From NCBI GenBank assembly GCA_017458105.1, contig JAFTGC010000002.1:1-43650 (forward strand): 43,650 bases of DNA, read 5' to 3'. This document shows positions 17,501 through 23,676 of this stretch, piece after piece. The stretch is from Ruminococcus sp. (lineage in GTDB: Bacteria > Bacillota > Clostridia > Oscillospirales > Acutalibacteraceae). The notes beneath the pieces were generated by a model. It was given only the letters and a program-made list of their open reading frames with translations, was not told where the DNA came from and did not search any database. The stretch's first letter is position 1. The number at the start of each line of letters is the position of its first letter. The position numbers and the translations under genes are program-made.

Positions 17501-18434
17501 CCCATGAGTTGTTGATTGCAACAACATTTACTCCCAGCTTAATTGCACGGTAAAGGTAATTGTAAGCGATTACGGCGTTTTCGAGCTCACCTGAACCGTC
17601 TTTATCAATCCATTTGATTGCCATAATTTTTGCGTTTTGGCTCACACCTGCAATACCCTTGCCGTTGTTTTGTTCAGCTGCGATAATGCCCGCACAGTGT
17701 GTTCCGTGACCGTTGTCATCCATAGGCTCAATGTCGTTGTTTTGGGCAATAATATTGATGCCGTATTTTCCGGGCAGTTTCTTCTGATAAGGATTTACCC
17801 ACATTTTATTTTCAAGATCTTCATGAGTAAAGTCCACACCGGTGTCTAAAACTGCAACAACCGGTGTTTCAACATCAGTTGGAGTTTGCTCATCCCAGAG
17901 TTTTTCCGGATTTATGTCAAAATCCTTTTTGCCTTGATTTTTCTCTTGGTTGTCGAGTGACCACTGAAAATCACTGTAGGCATCATTGGTCAGCGAAAGT
18001 GTATGGTAGGTGTAGTTTGGCTCGGCAATTAAGACATCGTCGTTGTCGTTCAGATTTTTAACAAGCTCCTCGGTAGTAAGCTCGTCAGAAGAAACAGTGG
18101 CAACGGACACGCTGTTTTTTCTGTCGGCAAATTGCTGAACATCTTCAACTTTAATGTCGCCTGATGCACATGAAATATCCAGTTCATCTTCAAGGTTTGA
18201 ACCTGAAGCAACAACATCGGAGTTTAGCATAACAACTGCTTCGCCCTCGACATATTGTTTTTCCTGATCATTTTTCAGTTTTTGGTTGATTTTTTCTTTG
18301 ATTTTTGAGGTGTCAAGCTTTACGGAAGCTGTGGCATTGTCAACAGCAGATACTGCTATACCGCCGGTAAAAGCTGCTGATGTAACCATGGTAAGACTTA
18401 GCAAAGCTGAAACCGTTCGTTTGAACTTTTTCAT
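14586..18434 (-). CDS. secreted subtilisin-like serine protease (S8) with C-terminal adhesion-type domains
   Basis: A 1282-aa protein. A signal peptide (MKKFKRTVSALLSL... ending IAVSA) is followed by an I9-like propeptide to about residue 140. The S8 triad is Asp197 (VLDTGVDFTHEDL), His243 (NGHGTHCAG) and Ser652 (FSGTSMATPA). About 410 residues separate His and Ser, far more than in subtilisin, so a beta-rich domain is inserted. Next comes a kelch/beta-propeller-like part (YYNGYVYYVANC, YIIGGFDGETNTP). The C-terminus has an InlB-type repeat (HGKVSGTGVFYPGETAKITV) and a bacterial Ig-like (Big_2) domain ending KCKITVKKK. No LPXTG or SLH motif is seen, so it is probably released. GGGAGG precedes the ATG at 18434; a TTG 15 nt upstream is the ribosome site itself. 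It probably degrades external protein. Confidence 0.93.
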   Translation of the reverse strand: MKKFKRTVSALLSLTMVTSAAFTGGIAVSAVDNATASVKLDTSKIKEKINQKLKNDQEKQYVEGEAVVMLNSDVVASGSNLEDELDISCASGDIKVEDVQQFADRKNSVSVATVSSDELTTEELVKNLNDNDDVLIAEPNYTYHTLSLTNDAYSDFQWSLDNQEKNQGKKDFDINPEKLWDEQTPTDVETPVVAVLDTGVDFTHEDLENKMWVNPYQKKLPGKYGINIIAQNNDIEPMDDNGHGTHCAGIIAAEQNNGKGIAGVSQNAKIMAIKWIDKDGSGELENAVIAYNYLYRAIKLGVNVVAINNSWGGNADSEILTTLMDKVGKLGAVSVCAAGNESVDLDKDYDFSADAALRDKNGGSLPEDDFNNSFKNSKNNTSINATKGNPDDLKKNQYIYPACSNSEYIVTVAAANEYGEVASYSNYGDSSVDVAAPGSDILSSVHYNCFNPAIYSDNDEKCLLYKTNDFNAKIVSNQNKGETELKTVADSGFTDAEGDNNSLQWKITGAKAGETYQIEIPYTADTEQNPYLSAMVRVDEIRKDSETSEYDIYGFPSMLFMFDVDKNKQIVTASSEDSSCIGFNYLVSDGEDWEHLFGQSVNVSSKERKIVFLICIIYDGDYSVSIDDIGVSKGIKGEEKTFGKYDFFSGTSMATPAVTGSIALLKEKSPTYDAKQLITAIKNRTKQDSSFDRKVNKSLVLDLGATNDVSSIPDITSTAVNNKALEINGTSLAGCSIDVNGKTVSPQSTADKKITVTDSSVFNKNVELKVYNDKGYDLTSGIYSTATKYTEGSPQTQYFSNYNIVTDGKYIYKVDELGNLDKYSVDTKTAAVELQETFVTDLDIKFSNKTNDAWNNIKVSGAVYYNGYVYYVANCNMTLANNSDVVYDTTSTIVKVNTSTGKTTFIDYDYEKINQPTVAVLNNTLYIIGGFDGETNTPLTTVYKYASNKWQSAASLPSARALGRCLQIDNSRLVYTLGTDGTENFPQNLFFNGSTWTESKAEKLKTEKTQLVKVGDKEYTSYQCGVGLVSGGLLYTDVLFDGMGDTVKYTTSTDKFTTYSKYFYTSKNNFIRGIIVNNTYIGIATDAVLTEQSDDDWGSYDNTSESNSLVTVSGLFSYKFGVTSGMYQVKASSAHGKVSGTGVFYPGETAKITVTPNKNFKLASITINGKTYKTSTVSFKVTTNTTVSVKYTELVSSVKLSNSKKTLKVGKTFKLTAKISSSTAANKNLSWSTSKKTVAKIKKNSNTKVTVTAVRKGSAVITAKAKDGSKKYAKCKITVKKK

Positions 18435-18466
18435 TTGATTTCCTCCCAAAAAGTATTTATGTGTCT

Positions 18467-18495
18467 ATTCTAAACTTTTACATCTAAAAAGTAAA
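18467..18495 (-). promoter_or_regulatory. probable promoter of the subtilase gene
   Basis: Minus strand: TTTACT (18490-18495), 17 bp, TAGAAT (18467-18472), 33 bp upstream of the start codon. The surrounding 200 bp are very AT-rich, with several TATAAT-like strings, so the choice is not certain. Confidence 0.5.
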
Positions 18496-18638
18496 TAGAT
18501 TTTTGTGTATAAATTTACTATAATTATTTGTAAGTTTTAACTATAAATTTATAATAATTGTTGATTTTTAGGCAATTTTATTCCAAAATGATGACTTATT
18601 ATTCATATGAATTTTCAAGTTAAATATGGCATAATAAA

Positions 18639-19751
18639 TCAGTCAATATCAATAATAACAAATTCGCTATGTTGTTCTGTACGGAACGGGTAACCCCAGC
18701 TTGCAATGCCCGATGTGGTGATTGCATTAAAGCTGTCTATGTTTTTTTCTCCGTAAGTAAGTTCAAAAATCCCCGTTGCCTGGGCGACAATTCCTGCGGG
18801 CCATATTTGACCGCCGTGTGTGTGACCGCTTAACTGCAAGTCAACGCCAAGTTCGGCATTTTGTTTGAGCTCCAAAGGCTGATGGTCAAGGTTAATTATA
18901 TATTTGTTCTTGTCAACATCCTTTATTAACTCAGTCATAGCAGGTCTTTCGTAGCCTGATGTTTCAAACGACTTGTCTTCGCGTCCGATCAGAACATAAT
19001 CATCAAACTCAGCAACATCATTTTTGAGAATTTTAATTCCGTTGTTTAAAATTGTAACCATAAGCTCAGTTTCTGTAAATTCGCAGTTTGCGTTGTAAAT
19101 GCCACGGTCGTGGTTGCCGTATACATAGTAAACGCCGTCACGGGACTTTACATTTGATAGGATTTTAAAGGTTTGTTCCATCTGATATTTTGTTGTGCTT
19201 TCGTCAACTATATCACCAACAAGGACAAAAACATCCGGATTTTTGGCACTGATTTCATCAGCGTGTTTCTGTAAATCTTCAACATCCATTGTTGTACCCA
19301 TATGCAGGTCGGCAATCATGGCAAGGTGTAGTTTTTTACCGTTATTCATTTTTGGGCTGTCATAATGGTAATTTGTTTCTATTACCGTAATCATATTTAT
19401 GTATGCAAAAATCATCAGGCAGGCGGTGAACACAATCGGCACCATGCCAAGCTTGTAGATAAAGTCACGCTTTTTTTGAAAATTTTCGTTTTTGACTGCT
19501 TTTTTTAAAATGAATGAGATAAGCTGGAACAGTAAAGCAGAGAAAAAAAGGTGCAATATTACAATTATACTGCTTGTTCCAAAAAGCACAAATCCCCCGG
19601 CGGTTCCGCCGATTACAATTGCAAGCGAGGCTATGAGGCTGATAATTCTTTTTTTGAGGAACAAGCTGAATATTCTGCGAACAAAAAAGGTTAAATATAC
19701 TGTCATGAACACTACAAAGAATGCTATCGGTATGATAATCCAAAGATACAT
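18639..19751 (-). CDS. membrane-anchored metallophosphoesterase (YkuE/YaeI-like)
   Basis: A 370-aa protein. Residues 1-130 contain about four membrane segments (for example PIAFFVVFMTVYLTFFV and ISLIASLAIVIGGTAGGFVLF). The rest is a calcineurin-type phosphoesterase with all metal motifs: IADLHMG (DxH), VLVGDIVDE (GDxxD), VYGNHDRG (GNHD) and LSGHTHGGQIWPAG (GHTHGG). The family includes phosphodiesterases acting on lipids such as UDP-diacylglucosamine; the substrate here is unknown. GGAGG lies ahead of the ATG. It is downstream of the spoVT remnant on the same strand, but a terminator (19876-19929) and its own promoter separate them. Confidence 0.9.
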   Translation of the reverse strand: MYLWIIIPIAFFVVFMTVYLTFFVRRIFSLFLKKRIISLIASLAIVIGGTAGGFVLFGTSSIIVILHLFFSALLFQLISFILKKAVKNENFQKKRDFIYKLGMVPIVFTACLMIFAYINMITVIETNYHYDSPKMNNGKKLHLAMIADLHMGTTMDVEDLQKHADEISAKNPDVFVLVGDIVDESTTKYQMEQTFKILSNVKSRDGVYYVYGNHDRGIYNANCEFTETELMVTILNNGIKILKNDVAEFDDYVLIGREDKSFETSGYERPAMTELIKDVDKNKYIINLDHQPLELKQNAELGVDLQLSGHTHGGQIWPAGIVAQATGIFELTYGEKNIDSFNAITTSGIASWGYPFRTEQHSEFVIIDID

Positions 19752-19773
19752 AATAAAATGTCCTCCATATTTA

Positions 19774-19803
19774 TTTTTAATTGAATATCATAAAAAATGT
19801 CAA
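19774..19803 (-). promoter_or_regulatory. probable promoter of the metallophosphoesterase gene
   Basis: Minus strand: perfect TTGACA (19798-19803), 18 bp, TAAAAA (19774-19779), just upstream of GGAGG. The -10 is weak. Confidence 0.5.
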
Positions 19804-19875
19804 GTGATGCAATTTCTTAATGATTATAACACAGAGAGGATTGTAAAACCATATATTTTTGCAGATTTTTTACAG

Positions 19876-19929
19876 AAAAAGACTGCATCAGAAAACCGGC
19901 TTTGAAGCCTGTTTTGCTAGGATGCAGTC
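19876..19929 (-). terminator. terminator of spoVT (now of the recombinase-SpoVT fusion)
   Basis: GACTGCATC (19881-19889) pairs with GATGCAGTC (19921-19929), with an inner CGGCTT/AAGCCTG hairpin. On the minus strand it is followed by TTTTTCTGTAAAAAATC. It begins 8 bp after the stop codon. Confidence 0.8.
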
Positions 19930-19937
19930 AAAAATTA

Positions 19938-20393
19938 TCATTCTTCCATTTGTTTGCCGAGGAAGGCTGCCGCACTTTGGCAGAGCTTTATTTCTGTTTC
20001 TCTGGGAATTCTTACGGTTTCACTTTGTAACATACAGACTGAACCTGTTACATCACCTGAGGCTATGATAGGATAAATTATCCCTGCTGCCTGGTCAATC
20101 CCTTCAACAGGGAAAGTGTCGCCGTTGCTGGTTTCGGTTGCGGTGTAGCTTCTGCGTTGTTCCATATAACTTTCAAGTGTTTGAGTGACTCTTCTTTCGA
20201 GAAATTCTCGTTTGCTTGCACCTGCAACCGCAATGACATGGTCACGGTCGGTAATAACCGTTGGCATTTGGCTTATCCGTGTAAGAACATCTGCGTACTG
20301 TGCGGCAAAGTTGCCCAACTCGCCTACAGGCGAGTATTTTTTAAAAACTACTTCTCCGTCCGTAGCTGTGAAAATCTCCAAGGGGTCGCCCTC
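19938..20393 (-). pseudogene. spoVT: 3' part of spoVT (151 codons), separated from its start by the island
   Basis: This part encodes the last 151 residues of stage V sporulation protein T, a forespore transcription regulator with an N-terminal AbrB-type DNA-binding domain and a C-terminal GAF domain. Intact SpoVT has about 178 residues, so only about 27-30 are missing. The break falls inside the AbrB domain just before the conserved EGDPLEIF. The GAF half looks intact, with no internal stop. The missing start is not found in the window; it should lie at the far end of the island, right of 43650. It can be expressed only as the fusion or after excision. The natural spoVT terminator is retained. 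Confidence 0.88.
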
Positions 20394-22061
20394 ACTGACA
20401 ACACTGACAGCGAATTTCTTATCTTTTGTGTTTTTACTTTGCTGATTTTGCTCTTTTTCAAGATTTGCGTTTCTGCTGTGGAGAATGTGGTCAATGTCAT
20501 TTTTCAGCTTGATGTGAATGTGATTCTCGTAAATATATATCTTCTCAATTATAAGGTCAAGGTCGTTTTTCTCCAATTTCTCCTTGTTCAGTATTTCATC
20601 GAATAAGTCAATCGCAAGCTGTGCCGTGCGGTTGGCACTGACGACGGTGTTGTGCTTATCGTAGGTCATCTTGATTTGATTTTCAAGCCCCTCAATCCGC
20701 TCGTCACACTCCGCAATCAACTCGTCATAGGTTTCCTGAATATCATTTTCCTGACTTGGCTTTCGGGCAATGTCGCGTGCACATTGCCGTATGAGAGCCT
20801 TTTTTTCTGCCTTGGTATCGGCTATCATTTCTTCGAGCTGTTCGAGTGTGTTATTGGTGGTTTGAATCTGACTTTCTTCTTTTGCAATGGTATCCTGCAA
20901 TTTTTCAATCATTTCCGAGGAAGTGTCACGTACCATTTGCAGATATGATTTTACAATCGCGTCGAGTGTGTCCACACGAATGTGATGGCTCGTGCAGCCC
21001 TTTAACCCTCGCTTGTGATATTCTCCACAACGGTAAGCTTCCTTTAAGTCGCTCCTGCTCATTGGGAACATCGGGTTTCCACAGTCGCCGCAGACCATTA
21101 GCCCTGAGTAAGCATTAGTGAATTTTTTGATACCACGATAGTTGCTTTTCGTCCGCTCTTTCATTCCGTTTTGTGTTGTTGCGAACACGCGGTAGTTGAT
21201 AATCGGCTCGTGATTTTTGAGGAACACAATGTGGTCACTCTCGTCATTCTTGATGTCCTGACCGTTGATTTTCTTTCGTGTGTATTTCCCTTGGCGAAGT
21301 GTGCCGATGTAGAAATCATTTGTCAGGATTCCCTGAATCGTTGCAATGCTCCACTGCGATTTTGCTTTGATGTGACATTCCTCACCTCGTGCTTCCTTTC
21401 GTGCTCGTTCGTTCATTCTCGGCGTGGGAATGCGTTGGTCGGTCAGGTAGTTGGCAATCCGCTTGTAGCCCCAGCCCTGATTGTAAAGCTCATACACCTT
21501 TTGCACAACAACCGCCTCGGTCGGTTCAACTTCAAACGCCATTGTTTTGCTGTTCGTTATCACATAGCCGTAGGGTACGGAGCAAATCCATTTACCGTCT
21601 TGCTGCCGCCGGCGTATGACATTACGCACCTTCTTGGAGGTGTCGGTGACAGGCATTTCGTTCATGAAGAAGTAAATTTGAATCCGCAGCCAATCATCGT
21701 TGGTGGGGTAGTCAATGTTGTCGCCGATAGCGATGATTCGTATACCCTCGTCGCGCAGGGATTCGAGCTCTACCAAGCCCGCACCGTTTCTTCGGGAGAA
21801 TCGCGAGAGGTCTTTGATAATCAGAATATCATATTGGTTTTTGAACAGCTTGCGCCTCAGCTTTTGGTAGCCCTCGCGCTGTTCAAAGGTGTAACCGCTC
21901 TTGTCCCTGTCCTCGTAGAAGTCAAGCTCCGAGTTCGGAAAGTTCGTTTTTACATAGTCCTCAATAATTGCTTTCTGGTTTTCAATTGAGGTGTTTTCCT
22001 TGTTCAGTTCGTCGTCTACCGAGATACGGCAGTAGGCGGCAATGTAAAATTTCTCAGTCAT
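19938..22061 (-). CDS. large serine recombinase fused in frame to the C-terminal part of SpoVT
   Basis: A 707-aa continuous frame. Residues 1-556 are a TndX/TnpX-type large serine recombinase. The catalytic Ser14 lies in AYCRISVDD, then KDLSRFSRR, a recombinase domain (VPYGYVIT, GILTNDFYIGTLRQGKYTRK), a zinc ribbon (CGDCGNPMF, YRCGEYHKRGLKGC) and a long coiled coil. At residue 557 the sequence changes to EGDPLEIF...VVFKKYSPVGELGNFAAQYA and ends AAAFLGKQMEE, which is SpoVT from about its residue 30 to its end. No stop lies between the parts. The recombinase therefore seems to have inserted its element into spoVT and lost its own stop at the junction. GGAG lies 14 nt before the ATG, rather far. 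It is the first gene inside the island end. Confidence 0.92.
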   Translation of the reverse strand: MTEKFYIAAYCRISVDDELNKENTSIENQKAIIEDYVKTNFPNSELDFYEDRDKSGYTFEQREGYQKLRRKLFKNQYDILIIKDLSRFSRRNGAGLVELESLRDEGIRIIAIGDNIDYPTNDDWLRIQIYFFMNEMPVTDTSKKVRNVIRRRQQDGKWICSVPYGYVITNSKTMAFEVEPTEAVVVQKVYELYNQGWGYKRIANYLTDQRIPTPRMNERARKEARGEECHIKAKSQWSIATIQGILTNDFYIGTLRQGKYTRKKINGQDIKNDESDHIVFLKNHEPIINYRVFATTQNGMKERTKSNYRGIKKFTNAYSGLMVCGDCGNPMFPMSRSDLKEAYRCGEYHKRGLKGCTSHHIRVDTLDAIVKSYLQMVRDTSSEMIEKLQDTIAKEESQIQTTNNTLEQLEEMIADTKAEKKALIRQCARDIARKPSQENDIQETYDELIAECDERIEGLENQIKMTYDKHNTVVSANRTAQLAIDLFDEILNKEKLEKNDLDLIIEKIYIYENHIHIKLKNDIDHILHSRNANLEKEQNQQSKNTKDKKFAVSVVSEGDPLEIFTATDGEVVFKKYSPVGELGNFAAQYADVLTRISQMPTVITDRDHVIAVAGASKREFLERRVTQTLESYMEQRRSYTATETSNGDTFPVEGIDQAAGIIYPIIASGDVTGSVCMLQSETVRIPRETEIKLCQSAAAFLGKQMEE
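20376..20396 (-). other. probable attachment-site junction (island end in spoVT)
   Basis: The switch from recombinase-type to SpoVT-type protein sequence occurs at the codons for S-EGDPLEI, minus strand 20396 to about 20376 (GAGGGCGACCCCTTGGAG region). Large serine recombinases cross over at a 2-bp core, so the exact point cannot be read from one end. The other junction, with the first 30 codons of spoVT, is outside the window. Confidence 0.6.
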
Positions 22062-22178
22062 ATTATCTTTATCTTCTCCGAAGTGTTATTGACAACATTG
22101 TATCACACGTTTTTTATAATATCCAGCTATAAACCAGAGGTAAATTATGGTATGTATTCGAGCGGCGTGCGCCCGAAT

Positions 22179-22406
22179 TTACGCCGAAAGTTTTTCAGCG
22201 GCAGCTTTGTGGTTCTGCTTCATCAAACAGTATAAGCTGTCCTCTAAATCGTCCTCGCCTGATTCCACCACAACATAAAGAAAGGAAAGATTTTTCAGGG
22301 CTTCGATGTTGTTCTTGATTCCTTTCATCAATTCTCTGTCGGCAGATTCTTTTCGACTCAGATAAAACAAAACCAGCTTCGGCTTTTCCTTTACCTCGAT
22401 TCTAAT
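22179..22406 (-). CDS. small hypothetical protein next to the recombinase
   Basis: About 75 aa, with a start that cannot be fixed. The frame opens after a TGA and has no ATG or GTG before residue 23. An ATT at 22406 lies 6 nt after an excellent GAGGTGA and would give IRIEVKEKPKLVLFYLSRKES...; TTG at 22370 is the other option. The protein is charged, with an alternating hydrophobic strand (KLVLFYLS, FLYVVVESGE), and ends KAAAEKLSA. Small genes in this place in serine-recombinase elements sometimes encode directionality factors, but I recognise no family. Confidence 0.5.
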   Translation of the reverse strand: MRIEVKEKPKLVLFYLSRKESADRELMKGIKNNIEALKNLSFLYVVVESGEDDLEDSLYCLMKQNHKAAAEKLSA

Positions 22407-22451
22407 AGTTTGTCACCTCATGGTTATTATTTCCTGTTGCAGTTCAAATAA

Positions 22452-22862
22452 TCACAATCCTTTCTGCCAATCATCCGCCTCATCAAAGGTGAAGATGCCG
22501 TTTGTTTTCTTGACTTCCTTAATACACTCGCCTCGCAGTGAGTTGAGCACTTGTTTGTCTACTCCCTGATTGGCTGAAACTACGTTCATGGTGATAGCAA
22601 GCTCCACTGCGATTTTGAAAAGCAATCGGCTGATTCTGTTATCACTTTTTTTGAAAAGTTTTTTCATGATGTCTTCCAAAACAGGTGAGAGAAAGTTTAC
22701 GCTTGAGTTCATATTCAAATAGCCACAGTAAAAATTCACTGCATTTTCAATGAACTCGCTTTTCTTTTGACAGTTATCCTCGCGGTAATTCTCCTCGACC
22801 TTCTCAAATGTAGAGTGCTTCATCCACAAAGTGAATCGCTCTTTTTTGTCCTCGTTATTCAT
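22452..22862 (-). CDS. ribbon-helix-helix-like mobile element protein
   Basis: 136 aa. The N-terminus (KERFTLWMKHSTFEKVEENYREDNCQKKSEFIENAVNFY) has the spacing of a ribbon-helix-helix DNA-binding fold: a short strand with alternating residues, then two helices, the second with KSEFIENAV. The rest is helical. Such proteins are common beside ParA-like, relaxase or recombinase genes in clostridial elements and may control copy number or transfer. The ATG at 22862 overlaps the stop of the 30-codon frame upstream (ATGA), and GGAGG lies 7 nt before it. Only the fold class is inferred. Confidence 0.6.
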   Translation of the reverse strand: MNNEDKKERFTLWMKHSTFEKVEENYREDNCQKKSEFIENAVNFYCGYLNMNSSVNFLSPVLEDIMKKLFKKSDNRISRLLFKIAVELAITMNVVSANQGVDKQVLNSLRGECIKEVKKTNGIFTFDEADDWQKGL

Positions 22863-22951
22863 TCAAAACCTCCGTTTCTTGCGATTGCGTCTGCAAAAGC
22901 GCTGCCTGATTTTGGCTTGACTAATGGCTTCTTTGGCGTTTTTACTCTCAT
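22859..22951 (-). CDS. 30-aa peptide ORF coupled to the RHH gene
   Basis: ATG at 22951 to TGA at 22859 encodes MRVKTPKKPLVKP...FADAIARNGGFE, rich in Lys and Pro in its first half. Its stop overlaps the next start as ATGA, and the ribosome site of the next gene lies inside it, which suggests translational coupling. It has no convincing ribosome site itself. It may be a real small protein or the remaining tail of a larger gene. Confidence 0.4.
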   Translation of the reverse strand: MRVKTPKKPLVKPKSGSAFADAIARNGGFE

Positions 22952-23056
22952 AAAGCGCCGACAAAAGCGTTAAGCCCCATAATTGACGCACACTTTTTCA
23001 AAATCCAAAACCCCGAAAAATGGCTTAGCAGTCGGCATTGCCGGCTGATGTGAACC

Positions 23057-23083
23057 GCCCGTCGCCCAAAATAGGCGTCGGGC
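23057..23083. other. GC-rich hairpin in a gene-free stretch of the element
   Basis: GCCCGTCGCC and GGCGTCGGGC form a 10-bp stem with one T-T mismatch and a 7-nt loop. It lies in the 275-bp gap 22952-23226, which has no other feature I can support. On the + strand GGGC is followed by TTTCTCC. It could be a weak terminator, a transcript attenuator or part of a transfer origin; no relaxase gene is in the window to support the last. Confidence 0.35.
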
Positions 23084-23226
23084 TTTCTCCTGCTTACTTT
23101 TCGACCAGGGAAGTATACGCCGATTTTTGAATAATTAAAAATGCTTTTCTCTTATTCTGCCGTATCTCTGTATAGTTCTATGGGTATAGTTATTTGTTAA
23201 GCAGAGTTTACAGCAGGTGTAGTAAT

Positions 23227-23526
23227 CTAAGCAGCATTCTCCAAGAGCACAGTGACTGTGTAGAGGTTGGTCGTGTTGCTGCCGTTCATTCTTTTTCTGT
23301 TCTGCAAGTAAATCAAACCGAGACTTTGCAGGGTTGCTAATGCCTTGTCAACCGTCCTCGGTGAGATACAACATTCTTTTGCAATCAATTTGCGCGAGGG
23401 ATAACAAGTGTGCGTTTCATTATCCTTGTGTCGCACCAGACAACAGTAGACAATGAAGTCGCGCGGCTTCAATTCCAAATCAAAAATCTTGTTCGGTAAC
23501 ATAAAATAGTCTTTATGCTTTTTCAC
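23227..23526 (-). CDS. helix-turn-helix protein of the mobile element
   Basis: 99 aa with a winged-helix/HTH of the type found at the N-terminus of plasmid replication initiators and element regulators: FMLPNKIFDLELKPRDFIVYCCLVRH, then CYPSRKLIAKECCISPRTVDKALATLQSLGLIYLQNRKRMNG, where CISPRTVDKALATLQSLGLI is the recognition helix and following turn. The start is GTG at 23526 with GAGGTG upstream. It is divergent from the DUF6076-like gene, with overlapping promoters, so it may regulate that gene or itself. Confidence 0.75.
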   Translation of the reverse strand: MKKHKDYFMLPNKIFDLELKPRDFIVYCCLVRHKDNETHTCYPSRKLIAKECCISPRTVDKALATLQSLGLIYLQNRKRMNGSNTTNLYTVTVLLENAA

Positions 23527-23567
23527 TTCAACACCTCATTCATCAATCTTCGAACGTCCGTATTATC

Positions 23568-23595
23568 ATTATAACGGGGATTGACAGAAATACAA
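23568..23595 (-). promoter_or_regulatory. promoter of the HTH gene
   Basis: Minus strand: TTGTAT (23590-23595), 16 bp, TATAAT (23568-23573). It overlaps the divergent promoter at 23581-23609. Confidence 0.55.
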
Positions 23596-23609
23596 TGGTT
23601 TTGTACAAT
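23581..23609 (+). promoter_or_regulatory. promoter of the DUF6076-like gene
   Basis: TTGACA (23581-23586), 17 bp, TACAAT (23604-23609), 68 bp upstream of the chosen start. Confidence 0.8.
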
Positions 23610-23676
23610 ATAAATTAGACTCAGTTAAATTGTAAAGAAAATGAAGAATTTGGATTGTACAAAAAGAGGTGCGCAA

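Noticed and set aside
21171..21989. 272-codon + frame antisense to the recombinase
   Set aside because: Shadow of the well-supported recombinase gene; composition is Cys/Val-rich, as expected for antisense frames.
22952..23226. Transfer origin in the gene-free stretch of the element
   Set aside because: There is one GC-rich hairpin but no known nick-site sequence that I recognise and no relaxase gene in the window.
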